A stretch of DNA of 64,000 nucleotides from Botryosphaeria dothidea (Eukaryota > Ascomycota > Dothideomycetes > Botryosphaeriales > Botryosphaeriaceae): assembly GCA_011503125.2 (NCBI GenBank), contig WWBZ02000082.1:3038001-3102000 (forward strand), read 5' to 3'. Within the stretch, counting starts at the first letter, position 1. Each line of letters opens with the position of its first letter. Of the stretch, positions 10,628 to 20,934 are shown piece after piece. The position numbers and the translations under genes were made by a program. The notes beneath the pieces are model-generated. The model was not told the origin of the DNA. It saw nothing but the letters and a program-made list of their open reading frames with translations, and made no database searches.

Positions 10628-11718
10628 GTAGTAATCCGTGGTTTTCAGTGGGGCGAGGATCTTCAATTGGAACTCCTGGCAAAGGAAATCTTTTGGATGC
10701 TCAGACCAACAGTGAATGATGGGATATCAAAATAAAGGTGAAGCCAAGTAATCAGACAGCGATCGAGGAAGCGATGCCGGTCACAACACAACTCCGCGCT
10801 ACCGTCTACAGAGCACGATGCGACTCGAGGTAGGGTCTGCCAGATAGCCCGGCACTCGCTGTCAGCATGCTCAGCGCAACTGCTCGTATCTTCGAACTTC
10901 CCTCCGCTTTCAAGTTTTCATCACCTCTTGGCGATTCGGCACCGACTCACGATCCGCGGCATGGTGTTGAGCAATCGCAACCGCGCCGAGACCTCTCCTT
11001 GCATCCATGGTGCCACAAAACCAAGTCTCATATGCTTGTTTCTATCTATCTAGAGATGAGACTCGGTATCCATAACGAGTATTCTGGTACGAAGAGCTTT
11101 TGAAGCAGGAACGTGTCTTGGACACTGCTGGCAGCTGTGCTGGGTCCTGCGACTGCTTGCGCAGACACTTCCAGGAGCTGCATCCATCAATGCACAACAC
11201 GGAAGAAGGTTCAAGCCTGCGGAATTGTGAAGAAAGCTAAATCTTCTAGTCCATGTCTATGAAGTACCGATGGTGAGGCTGTTCTTGCACACTGTGCAGG
11301 ATGATGCGCCACTCCTCGGTGCTTCGCGATGTCCAATTCCATGAATAGCCCAGTTTCTCTCATTATCCAATGTATCCGACCCTTAATTATGTTCATCGAG
11401 TGCAGAGCATGCTATCAGTTCTTGTCTCAATGCTCGTGGGGGTATCATCAGAGACACGTCGCGGCTGTCGTCGCCGGCGCATCGGCCGTCAGGGGCTAGT
11501 GGAAGGCTTGCAATTCCAAACGTTCCTTCAGCATGTATCTGTTAACTTCGGCAAGCAATATGAAATCATTTAAAAATCAAATCTTGAGGCAGAAATGGGG
11601 TACTTGCATGCAATGACTTCCAACACACCAGCCGCAAATCGGGAGTTGAAGCGTTCATCTGGATGAAGCCCTTCTTGCGTGCGTCGCCGACCCATTCCTT
11701 TTGTGCCATGGTTCCACC
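10628..11718. other. Interval with coding-like scraps
   Basis: No complete gene is seen. On the minus strand one frame near 11270-11360 ends EEWRIILHSVQEQPHHRYFI-DMD, and another near 11390-11530 reads SLPLAPDGRC...SLMIPPRALRQELI. They could be exons of a damaged gene, but I cannot connect them with sound splice sites. Confidence 0.3.
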
Positions 11719-11914
11719 TCAGGTGTATAACTCATAGATATCTGCTGCTGCAAGGCTCCTTCTTCCTGGTGTGTGTTCGGTGATGTCTGCCAGAAACCAG
11801 CGCCCTTGTCAGCGAGCGCCTCAGTTTGGGGTCCTTCGAGTACATACCGCAATGCCCCTCCATCCAATTGAGCACTTTACTCTCCAACGCTATGGATGCC
11901 GTTTTGTCTCTCAT
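11719..11914 (-). CDS. Tiny two-exon hypothetical protein (44 aa)
   Basis: Start is ATG 11914 (MRDKTASIALESKVLNWMEG). Exon 1 is 11848-11914, the intron is GTATGT...CTGGCAG with a GCTGAC branch site, and exon 2 is 11719-11786 (DITEHTPGRRSLAAADIYEL then YT and TGA). Splice signals are good and the joined frame is coherent, but the product is very short. It lies directly downstream of the 11921-12839 gene on the same strand, whose end (LDLDYEHYT) is similar in style. It could instead be a 3' part of a longer damaged gene. Confidence 0.3.
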
Positions 11915-11920
11915 AATTGT

Positions 11921-12839
11921 CTAAGTGTAGTGTTCGTAGTCCAAGTCAAGCTCCAGCTTGTGCGCGCTGTGGAAGCGGGTGCGCATGCGCATGCGCATGC
12001 TCGCCCAGTTTCCAACGTAGATGTTCGCGGGTTATCTCCCTGCTATTGGTATCATTAGCTGTGAGCAACTCCTTCAAACAAACGACGGGACGCGTATTTG
12101 CTCACCCTGAAAGGCGCGGTGCTGCCGGAACCTGCTTGAAGGCGGACCACTGCTGGTGCCATCGAGACGATTTCTCCGCATCCATACGGATTTGAGCCTT
12201 CTTATAGTACTGAAAGCGTCAAAAGCCCTTGCAATGTATCATGAAGTGTCGTTACCGGAGGAGGAACGCAGGTGGCGTAGGTGGTCGCGAAGTGTCAAGG
12301 CGAAGTTTTCGAGGGCGAAGGCGTCGCGATGGGTCGCAAGCTCGTGGTAAGAGGACTGAAGCGCCGCATGCAGCAGATGATGCTGAGGTGTTGCTCTTTT
12401 GTGCATTCTGGATGAGGTGCGGGCTGGTTTGTGGTCAGTGATGGCAGTTCCACTCTGAAATGCATTGTCGCTGCGGAAGGCAAGGGCTGCGGTTCGCTCA
12501 GACGCCACTTACGCTCGACTTCTGGCACCGCGGATGCTTTCACAAGGCCGCTCCGTGTAGGCTGTTCGTTGGCGACGAGACGCAGGTGCTCTTGGTGAGG
12601 GTTTTGGTGCTGCGTTTGGCGGTGGTGAGCCGACGCCCTCAACTTTCGCGCTCCAGACGGCCATGGCTCCGCTCAATTCTTATTCGGCTTGAGTTTTGGC
12701 TTCGCACATGCTTCAGAAAGGCCGTTTTGCACTGCTTCCTTGTCGGTGACGAGAAGGAGGCGCTGTCTGGTGAGGATTGCGGTGTTGCGTCTGGCGAGAG
12801 CCAACCCGCGTCCTCACTTGTCGCACCGCCAACCCCCAT
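11921..12839 (-). CDS. Small multi-exon hypothetical gene with an internal repeat, reading frame broken
   Basis: Unrecognised. The likely start is ATG 12839 (MGVGGATSEDAGWLSPDATP). Coding-like blocks follow in order: AFLKHVRSQNSSRIR; DNAFQSGTAITDHKPA; HHLLHAALQSSYHELATHRD; YYKKAQIRMDAEKSSRWHQQ; then, after a clean 47-base intron (12059-12105, GTGAGC...CTCACAG), NDTNSREITREHLRWKLGEH and finally KLELDLDYEHYT with TAG at 11921. The last two blocks share a frame only if one G of the run at 11977-11979 is extra. Upstream blocks also need one-base changes. The 5' half contains a degenerate duplication (12516-12652 and 12689-12824). I think this is one real gene damaged by sequence error, but a decayed gene is also possible. 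Confidence 0.35.
12516..12824. repeat. Degenerate tandem duplication, two ~137-bp copies
   Basis: Copy A is 12516-12652 and copy B is 12689-12824. They align by eye over their whole length; matched stretches include AAGGCCG, GGTGACGAG/GGCGACGAG, TGGTGAGG and GTGTTGCGT/GTGCTGCGT. Copies differ at many positions, so the duplication is old or has diverged fast. Confidence 0.6.
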
Positions 12840-14657
12840 GATACCTCTTATTGCTCTCCCACCGCCTTCTGACCCATCTTCGCACTCATAAAAGCCGGCT
12901 ACTCTACCGTCCGCAGCTTTTCCTTGTCCTCAGAAGCTTCCTGAGCGCATGCTTGGACGCCCGCGCAAACGCGACGATCCGCCCCCCGCCATGCGACCTC
13001 CTCCACGCGCAGGTACCTCGCCAGCAAGTTTGCCGCATCAAACATGCTCTACGGCAGAAGCAGCGAATCTCTTCCAAAGACGTGCAACCTCGACATGCAT
13101 TGTCGCTTGCAAGAGCTTTACTGACTACAAGGGCGAGAGGGGGAGCTCATGCGCTGACGAACGCCAGCAGATCCGCACTCCTGCGGCGCAGAAGGTACCA
13201 TCCGACCCTCAATCCTCGAGCATACCGCAACTGCTCCTCCTTTGCTACTTGAAGAGAGCCATGACAGCATACCGGTCGCACATTTTCGAAGAAGGACGCC
13301 GTCCATGTCCGGATAACTGCGTCAACTCACACCTCTGCGCGCCTCCGCATGCTGACTCAACATGTCAGGGCTCGGTCCTCTATACTTCTAGGAAAAGTGG
13401 TAGGAATGGAAGGGGGTTGAATCCAGTATGGCTTGCAATTGACCCTCCTCTCTTTGATTGCACTGAAAACCGTGTTCAGGGGCTCCTGAATTTGCCATAC
13501 ACCGTGCTCCACGCTCCCGCCGAAGCTTCTATACCGCGCAGATACTCCACAACAAGCAAAAATATAAGTCCAATGAGTATAGGAGGTCAGTGACCAAGGG
13601 TCGGTACTGCAAGGGGTGTTGGGTACACAATTGGCAAGGCCGCGGCGTCTGTGCTGTCTCTTCGTTGGAAAAGCGTTCGTCATCCGTAGCCAACGCCAAT
13701 GACGGAGGAGGATGGCGGATGATAGCCATCTTTCAACGACGAGATAGCATGGGTGCCAACCTGACGGACATTATTGCAAATACGGGGCAAGATAAAGGTT
13801 GCAGCAGGCGCCCCTCGCATTCAGGGCTCGCAACAAGCGGCTTGCAAGCACAAGCGGGCTCTTTCCAGCCGCTTATCAAGCGTGCTTAAAAGCCCTTGCA
13901 AAGAGGTGTTGATTATTACGAGCCCTCCAAGGCTCGCAATAAGCCGCTTGCAGGCGGGGGTCGCTTGCTGAGAGCCCTGTCGCGCATGGTGTTGAGCTGA
14001 CGGAGTCAAGACGAAGCAAAGGTGCGGAAGCCCAGACACACAATATAAACATGGAGTTAGATCTTGGTTGAACGAGTGAGCATGGACGGATGCATTTGTG
14101 AAGCACATTAAGATGACTTTTTTGTCTTTATCGGCCTGAGCGCCATTTCCAAGCATTTCCAGGAGGAGTCGCGCCGCTTTTGAGACACCAGAGCATACTG
14201 ACGTGGAGTTTCTTCATGGGTTCATTGGATAACACTGAGGTTCACTAGTGAAAAGGGGATGTCGAGAAGTATTGCACAAGTGAAAGGCGAAATCAACGGA
14301 CATTCAGGCGAAGCCAGAGCCGCCACGGTCAGAAATCTCATGGGACCCAGCCTTATGAGACAAGGGGTATTCTTCATGAATTCACAACATCGCAGTCACA
14401 TATAGGCGCCGATATTGCGGGAGTCTGCCGCGGAATTTCACCAAAGCTCGAGGCGTGTGGCGGCTTCATTATGGGCCGTAGATCATGCGTCACGGCGCAC
14501 ACAATAGGACATCGCGGGAAAGATCTAGTGAAAATTGCAAGCGTGATTGGCCGGTCGTTCCTTCCTGGGGGAGGTTCTTAGCGTGAAATTGGTCCCATAC
14601 AGCCCAGAATATACCGTGAATCAGCTGCCTGTTTGTAAATCAGGGTCCAGGTCCACA
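12840..14657. other. Interval with a third TATA-led short frame and a palindromic repeat
   Basis: CATAAAAG at 12887-12894 lies between the minus gene starting at 12839 and plus-strand frames starting at about 12949, so it may be a bidirectional promoter. All three plus frames from 12949 stay open for 100-600 bases and each looks partly coding, so I cannot choose one. One frame contains HALSLARALLTTRARGGAHA, loosely like the second exon of the 14.8-kb gene. Nothing supportable is seen from 13960 to 14640. Confidence 0.3.
13825..13955. repeat. Pair of ~25-bp GC-rich repeats with palindromic cores
   Basis: GGCTCGCAACAAGCGGCTTG at 13825 and GGCTCGCAATAAGCCGCTTG at 13931 extend to 25 bases with about 22 matches. 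Each contains a self-complementary core (GCTTGCAAGC or close), and an inverted relative (AGCCGCTTATCAAGCG) lies between them. It may be a hairpin-forming element or remnant of a small mobile repeat. Confidence 0.5.
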
Positions 14658-14665
14658 CATAAATA
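14658..14665 (+). promoter_or_regulatory. TATA box of the 14.8-kb gene
   Basis: CATAAATA followed by a long CT-rich leader (CACCTCCTTCTCTTCC) about 170 bases before the ATG at 14829. Confidence 0.55.
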
Positions 14666-14828
14666 CTCGGCTTTTCAGCCATCACCACCTCCTTCTCTTC
14701 CTTTCATCCACCACCGTACCCGTAAGAATCTCTACCATTGTCGGTCAACGAACAAACTCATTGACGCCGTCATCCCCCTCAACGAGACCTCTCTACGGAC
14801 CTCATCGTTAGCAAACTCAGTCGTCATC

Positions 14829-15426
14829 ATGTCTGACTCCAAGTCCTTCACTACCAACCCTGCTTACGGAGCTTCTGCCTCTTCCAACTCCATATCCACC
14901 CCTTCCAGCAACACGATTCCGGGCCCCGCCGCCTTTGATTCCGCCGCCAAACCCCCTGAGTTGACCAACGACGAGCTAAGGCACCTCAGCGCTTTCTTTG
15001 CGTCCCTGGCTGTCGACCCCAAGGTGAGTTTACCTTTGCTACTCCTGAAACAAGATATTTCTCTAACCTTTATCCCAGATTGACCTCTCCAGGGCGGCTT
15101 CACTCCTCACCCTCACTGAGGATGCTGCCCGTTACGCTCTCAACAACGTTCTCAAGAGATTCACCCCGGATCTCTCCGTCTACGACATTCCCGCCCCTCG
15201 CCCCCGTCCCCGCGCTCCCTACGCCACTCGCTCCAACAAGCGTACTCGCTCGGAGAACGACAAGGCCGCGGAGGACGACTCCCCTCCTATCCCCGCCAAG
15301 CGCGCTCGTGGTCATCCTCACGCGGCCAGCTCGTCGACTGCTGCTAGCAAGACGGCCCCTGCCCGCCGCAGGTCGTCGTCTAAGGGCAGCACAATCAGGG
15401 TCAAGAGGCCGGGCAAGGATAACTAG
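14829..15426 (+). CDS. Small basic-tailed hypothetical protein (180 aa)
   Basis: Exons are 14829-15023 and 15079-15426; the intron is GTGAGT...CTAACCTTTATCCCAG, phase 0. Order: a Ser/Asn/Pro-rich disordered N-terminus (residues 1-40); a helical middle (LTNDELRHLSAFFASLAVDP then IDLSRAASLLTLTEDAARYA and LNNVLKRFTPD, about 44-105); then a Lys/Arg/Ser-rich tail with several short basic patches (RSNKRTR, PAKRARG, PARRRSSSK, RVKRPGK). The tail suggests nuclear location and DNA or RNA contact; that is inference. No family is recognised. It is the one clearly intact member of the possible small-gene group in this part of the window. TATA box and leader are well formed. Confidence 0.7.
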
Positions 15427-15558
15427 AGAGTGGCCTCTCTACGGCCTGCTTGCTACAGCTACTTCACCTCTTCTCTCCAGGTAGATACCAGCAATCAATC
15501 AGGTCTCTATTGTCTGTGATGCATGCTTGACACGAATCAATACTTCAATGAACTCCAC

Positions 15559-17511
15559 TCATGCCTTAAAGCTCACCCTCCTCCCCCTAACCCTCCCCAA
15601 CCGCGTCATCCCACCAGCATCACCCGCCGTCCCTCCACTAGAAGAAGAGGTCCCTCCGCTCCTACTCCCCTGACTGAAATCGCCCTTAATCATATCCGCC
15701 GCCCTCTCCGCCACCGCATACACCGTCGCGCTCGGATGCCCGTTGACCTGGAACGGGAAGACGCCCGCATCCACGACCCGCACGTTCACCGTCTCGTACA
15801 CCCGCAGCTCCGCGTCCACCACGCCCCCGCTCGCCCGCGGCAGCATGCTCGTCGTCCCCACGGGGTGCCACGCGCTGCGGAACTGCCCCTTCAGCCACAC
15901 CTCCCACTCGTCGTCGCTGGCCGCGAGCGGCACCGTGGCCACGCCGGGCGCGATCTCGTCGAGCACGGCGGAGCCGTTGAGCGGCGCGAGGCCGTACAGG
16001 GTGCGGACGAAGCGGGCGGCGGCGATCTGGGCGGCGGTGTCGTAGGGCAGCTGGAAGAAGTTGTTGGTGATGGCGAGCGGCGGCGTGGAGCCGTCGGTCG
16101 GCGGCGCGCCCGCGGTGATGTGCACGTTGCCGCGCGAGAAGGGGAGGGTCGACCACATCTCGCAGTCGAGGCGGGTGGGGCTGAACTCGAGGCCCTTGAG
16201 CAGCTCGAAGGCGGTGATCTGCGCGTCGAAGATGCTGGCGTGCTGGATCTCGAGGAGGGGGAGCAGCGCGTCGGCGGAGGTGGCGTTGTTGTTCTGGGCG
16301 GCGATGGTGGCCGCGTAGGACGGGAGGGCGGCGCGGACCTCGGCGGCGACGGCGGGCGCCTGGTCGCCGAAGACGTCGGCGACGGTGGCGTAGGCGACGT
16401 AGGCGGTCGTGCCGGTGAAGCCGGCGCCGGGGGCCTGCTCGAAGGTCAGGATGTTGTTGGCCTGGTCCGTCAGGTGCTCGCCGACGCCCGGCAGGTAGAC
16501 CTTCGTGTCGATGCCGAGCGGCTGCAGGATCTGCGAGTTGCCGACGCCGGAGAACTCGAGGATCGAGGCTGAGCGGTAGGCGCCCGCGGCCAGGATGACC
16601 TCCTGCGTGGCGTTGAGTATCGCCGTCGTGCCGTCTGCGGAGGCGACCTCGACGCCGACGGCGATGGCGTTGCCGTTGGCATCGTCGTTCTCGGCCCAGA
16701 TGATGCGGAGCACGGTGGTGTCGGTGATGACGTCCAGGTTGGTGCGGTCGGCGACGGGCTGGTAGTAGGCCGTGGCGGCGCTCTCGCGGACGTCTTCATC
16801 GTTGATGTTCTGCTGCGTGCGCGGGTACGTGCTCAGGCCGCGCATCTGGCCGCCGTTGGGGTCCTGGATCTTCGGGATGCCGATCGAGGCGTACGCCTCC
16901 TCCAGCTGGTTCAGGTACGTCTCGATGGACACTTCGGCCGGCCAGCCCGTGTTGACCGGGCCGTCAGTGCCGTGAAATTCTGGGGTGTAAGTCATGCCGG
17001 CGTCCGTCTGACGCTCGTTCGGAGGAACCAGTTGCTCGCTTTTCAGGTAGTACGGGAACAGGTTGTCCCAGTTCCAACCCGTATTGCCAGCCCTTTCCCA
17101 ATCGTCAATCTGCGTCTTCTCTGCGCGCAGGTAAACCCGTCCTACTCATCGTCAGCAAAACAGAAATCTGAGAACTTTGAAGTGTTTGGAAGTACCATTG
17201 ACGGCGCTAGATCCACCGAGCACCTTGCCAGCAGGAAGACCCTGTGATCTTCCAGACGCGAACCTTTCAGGCCCAGAGGGGTAATTCCAGTTGCTTTCGG
17301 CGAAGGAGGCTGCACTCTCCGGGCCAGCCTCAATGACAAGCACTGTAGCATCTGCCATCTCTGATAGACGAGTGGCAACGGTCAGCCCGGATGTGCCGCC
17401 ACCGCAGATGATGTAATCGTACGACTCCAGGAGCTGGGATGCTTGAGAAGTCTGCTGCGAGCTGACGCCCGCGGCCAAAAGGAAAAGAACAGAGGAAAGA
17501 GTGGACTTCAT
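15559..17511 (-). CDS. Secreted GMC (glucose-methanol-choline) FAD oxidoreductase
   Basis: Flavoenzyme oxidising an alcohol or sugar, probably outside the cell with H2O2 or quinone reduction. Exons are 17196-17511 and 15559-17141, with one 54-base intron (GTACTT...GAGTAG); the product is 632 aa, usual for the family. The first ATG (17511) begins a signal peptide (MKSTLSSVLFLLAAGVSS). The Rossmann FAD motif is YDYIICGGGTSG (about 34-45). GMC signature 1 is KVLGGSSAVNGRVYLRAEK, spanning the intron. Signature 2 is GAYRSASILEFSGVG, with Ala where Pro is usual. The catalytic His is in WHPVGTTSM and the second active-site pair is in VNGHPSATVYA. The C-terminus adds a Gly/Ser-rich tail. Glucose oxidase, aryl-alcohol oxidase and patulin-synthase-like enzymes share this fold, so the substrate is open. 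A TATA-like box lies about 100 bases upstream. Confidence 0.93.
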
Positions 17512-17605
17512 CTTGGAGCCGGAGTCCAAAGAAGATTTGGAAGAGGGAAAAATCTACGAATGACTGACTGTGGTTCGCCAAATATGTCCTCGCAGTCCAC
17601 AGTGC

Positions 17606-17616
17606 TATTTATTATA
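17606..17616 (-). promoter_or_regulatory. TATA box of the GMC oxidoreductase gene
   Basis: On the minus strand TATAATAAATA about 100 bases before the ATG at 17511, followed by CACTGTGG. Placement fits a core promoter. Confidence 0.5.
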
Positions 17617-19356
17617 CTCCTTCCATGCCAGCATCGCGGATCCGAGCGGCAGCCCGTGCAGTCGACGCTAAAAGGGAGGTACCGAGATCACATATTGCTT
17701 ATGCATGGGTCAATTCTTCTAGCAGTATGTGTAAAGACAGGACGCCGACCTTTTCGGGCCTTGGATCTGCGTACAAGACCTCAGGCTAAGGAAATGCTCA
17801 TCTCCGTATGTTACGATATCCTGGCAAGGGCCGTTGAGAAAAAAACGGAGAACGGATCCGTCTAGATCCGACCATTGATAGGATTAAAGCTAAGACGAGG
17901 CGACCGTGGGGCTGAATACTGCTTGAAAGCCCGCGATAAGGGTCACTCTCTATGACGCCGCATCAGCAAAAACTACCAACCATTCGTCCATCTCGTATGA
18001 AGCACTCGTGAGAGGCTCGGTCTGTCAATCATCGACGGATGGTAGCGGAAGACCTCCATGGCGCGCGATCAAGCTCCCTGTTCCGGAGAGAGACGTGAAA
18101 TTAGCGCCAAGCTACGCAAATAGAGGTTGCGCTGGGATGGCCAGCGCCGCATCCAAACCTGAAGTAAGTTCGACCTCGGCGAGCATTGACCGCAGCAAGA
18201 AGTAGAGATGAACCGGCTGCTTAGCTCTCGGGCGCACGTGGATCATGTACGACACGACACACATGGACCTAAAAACGTACGCCGAGCTGCTGGCACACGC
18301 CGATCTCCTCCCAAGTCTGGCGAAACTCGGGCTTCGAGCGTGGACGCCGCGTTCTCTCTTGCACTGCATGTCCCGTGGCTCCGGTTTGGACGCACACCAA
18401 GCCGAATGAATGAATTGAGATGGCTTGAATGGTGGCCACGCCGGTATGCGAAGAAGCTACAGGCGCAGGGACCGGGAAAAGAGCCATCCGCACGCCTTAC
18501 CACGGGGCTACAACGGGCGACCGACGATGTTCTGCCTTTCTTCGGCAGTTCCAGCATTGCTTGGCAACGCCTTGTTTGCAGATTTGCGGCTCTGGGCCAA
18601 AGCTTTCGAGTAGGATATGCTCCGATATGCACCCTAAACGTGCCTGAATGTGGCACGTGCGTTAAGCTTATAGTCGGAAACAGCTGTTCTCGGAAGAGAA
18701 ATGAGGTGCTCTTGTCCGAATTTAGAGTTTGGAGCGATTCGGAAATTCCGCGGGAGAGACGGCGACCAAGAAATCGATGAACAGAAATAGACGGATGCTG
18801 CGTGGCTGTGTATTCTCGGGGGAAAATGGATCAATTTAGACCGTTTGTACCAGAGGCGACATCCGATTGCCTTGCTAGCAGCACGAGGAAGCGCAAATCG
18901 GCGTTTCGAGTCTCTTCGTGTTGTAAGCACTGACCCTTCATTATTAACTTTGACATAACATATCAATAAGAGGAATACGGCAGAGAACAGACGAATTCCC
19001 AAGAACTCCGGCCTTGAAGCACATGTAGGCAGAAAAAAAAGATCGCCTGTGGAAAACTTCTGCATTCAACTCAGCAAAAGCCATGCACAGCTGGAAAGCC
19101 ACAGAAAGAGAGAAAGGAGACATAAAGAAGTAGACAAGCATCATTCCAGACAGCTCGAGAAAGCAGTCAGAGGTGCGGAATGCTGAGAACTAGCCTCTGA
19201 AACGCCATCTAAAACATCGTATGGGTTCATATTGAGCCGAAAAGCGGAAGGTGATGGCAAGAAACGATTAAGACTGGTTTCAAAAACGCCTTGTGGACAG
19301 ATGGGTGGTGTATGTCCAGGAAACACCCCACATTACTTTTGGACCACACTGCCGGA
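17617..19356. other. Interval without a supportable gene
   Basis: Frames of 60-190 codons occur on both strands near 18200-18800 and 18630-19060 but have no domain, consistent start or splice pattern. It separates the GMC promoter from the 3' end of the next minus-strand gene. Confidence 0.4.
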
Positions 19357-20412
19357 TCAATCAGCTGGCGAACCTCCAGGTGGCCAACACGCAATCTCAC
19401 GGATGCGCTCCCCCAGCTCCGACCACTGCCGAATATCCGGACTGTCTCTGGAAACGTCGAGCGAATCGGCTGGCATGTACGAAATATCAAACGAGTCGAC
19501 GCCTCGCAGGTACTCAATTATGGGCGCCACAATCGCCTCCTGCTGCAGATCGTTGATCCTGTAACTGCGTTGAACCGACAAGCTCACGTGCTTCAACGCC
19601 GGCATCCTCTCCTTCGTCGTGACCTCGGCCCACAGCCGTGGCCAGTGCTGCCCGTAATCGGAACTTTGCGTCCAGCTCACGTGCAACGACTGGATCAGCG
19701 CCAGCCGCTCGGGCAGGACGGTTGAGGCGAAGAGCGCGAGCGTCTGCGGGTGGCTGACGTCGAAGACGTTGTCGCTGTACAGGATGTCTATCGCTTCGCA
19801 GTAGACGCGGCGACAGGTGAGCAAGAAGGCGAGGCAGACGGTCGTTTGCGGGAGGGCGTGGCCCGGCAGGGAGCAGGACTTGAGGTCCTTGCAAGAGTCC
19901 TGGTCGTGTGTCCGATGGAGCCACCTGTCGTACTCCCTGATTTTGTTGGACGACAATCCTGGAAGGAAGCAGCTGCGGGCTGGATCCTTCTCAGCTGGCA
20001 CATGGGCGTCGGGGCAGACGACATGGCCAACACGGTAAGGCTTGAGAAGCAGATGGATTACATTGTCACCGAGAGCTTCGCGGTAGATACGCAGGCGCAG
20101 CTCCGCAGGCAATTTGAAGAAAGGAGAGGCTGGTTGAGGATTGTATGGGTCTTCGTTGGTGCACCTGGTAAGTGGCCTGAGGCGTTCCTCAGGCACGAGT
20201 GGCTGGGGTGCGTATTTAGCATCTACCCTTCCCAACAGCTCCTGTCTTGCACGGTCTCTCCTGCCGCGGCGTCGGCGCCGGTAGGATGAGGGAATGCAGC
20301 ACTCGACCAAGACCACGGCGATTATGAGCGGCGACAGCAGACAGTATGCTGTCGGCTTTATAACAGCCTTGTACACGGGGCGGTAGAAGTAGCGCTGTCG
20401 TTTCGAAACCAT
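19357..20412 (-). CDS. DUF7730/F-box-like fungal protein with N-terminal hydrophobic segment
   Basis: A 351-aa single-exon frame from ATG 20412 (MVSKRQRYFYRPVYKAVIKP). A hydrophobic stretch at about 22-42 (TAYCLLSPLIIAVVLVECC) could anchor it in a membrane. A run of Arg follows (RRRRRGRRDRAR), then the hallmark PFFKLPAELRLRIYREALG (about 105-123), which resembles the F-box-like start of a large fungal-specific family. Further family features are LLTCRRVYCEAIDILYSDNVF and the closing IREIACWPP. Such proteins are many in Pezizomycotina and mostly uncharacterised; a ubiquitin-ligase adaptor role is only inferred from the F-box resemblance. The frame stays open upstream to 20832, but that part looks like leader. 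Confidence 0.75.
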   Translation of the reverse strand: MVSKRQRYFYRPVYKAVIKPTAYCLLSPLIIAVVLVECCIPSSYRRRRRGRRDRARQELLGRVDAKYAPQPLVPEERLRPLTRCTNEDPYNPQPASPFFKLPAELRLRIYREALGDNVIHLLLKPYRVGHVVCPDAHVPAEKDPARSCFLPGLSSNKIREYDRWLHRTHDQDSCKDLKSCSLPGHALPQTTVCLAFLLTCRRVYCEAIDILYSDNVFDVSHPQTLALFASTVLPERLALIQSLHVSWTQSSDYGQHWPRLWAEVTTKERMPALKHVSLSVQRSYRINDLQQEAIVAPIIEYLRGVDSFDISYMPADSLDVSRDSPDIRQWSELGERIREIACWPPGGSPAD

Positions 20413-20934
20413 TATGCCAGGGTCGGGATCGTTGCAGTCCGTGGGTCCATGGGCTGGGTTCAGACAGGGGCGGGCAGCGAAGCCAACGGCAGCGGGCAGG
20501 GCTGGGAGAGGTGTGGTCGAAAGTCGAGTGAGACGAGAGGTAGATAATATAGACGCAGGTGGGAAGGGACCCTTGTGTTGATCGCTGCCCGTCGCGGGGT
20601 AGGCGACGGTTACTAAGACGCGCCCCGCCGTTCGTGGCAGCCTGGTACTTGAAGGACGGAAGGACGTCTCGCCAACCACGCCGCACTGCAGCCTTGCGAG
20701 GCTGTCCTTTCGCTTGCGTGGCCCATCAGCCCACTTCCTGCGTTTCTGCGACAACCGGCCCTTGATTCCTGATGCAAGCACAATGACGTCCAACGTACGT
20801 CTCTTATGCAGCAAGAAAAACATCTCGAGCATAATTGCACTATCTCACCGCGCAACAGATGGAAAATACTCTGCTCTAAGTCTGATAGTACCTCTCCCGT
20901 GTCCTCTTCATTTACACGCCCTCTCCATGTTCAT
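20413..20934. other. Leader/promoter of the DUF7730 gene and 3' end of the permease gene
   Basis: No extra gene is seen. The minus-strand frame that extends upstream of 20412 to about 20832 is low in protein character and is best read as 5' leader. Confidence 0.4.

Noticed and set aside
13825..13955. CRISPR array
   Set aside because: Only two imperfect repeats, no regular spacers, and a eukaryotic genome.
15523..16572. 349-codon plus-strand frame rich in Arg, Gly, Val
   Set aside because: Shadow of the GMC oxidoreductase gene caused by strong GC bias at third positions.
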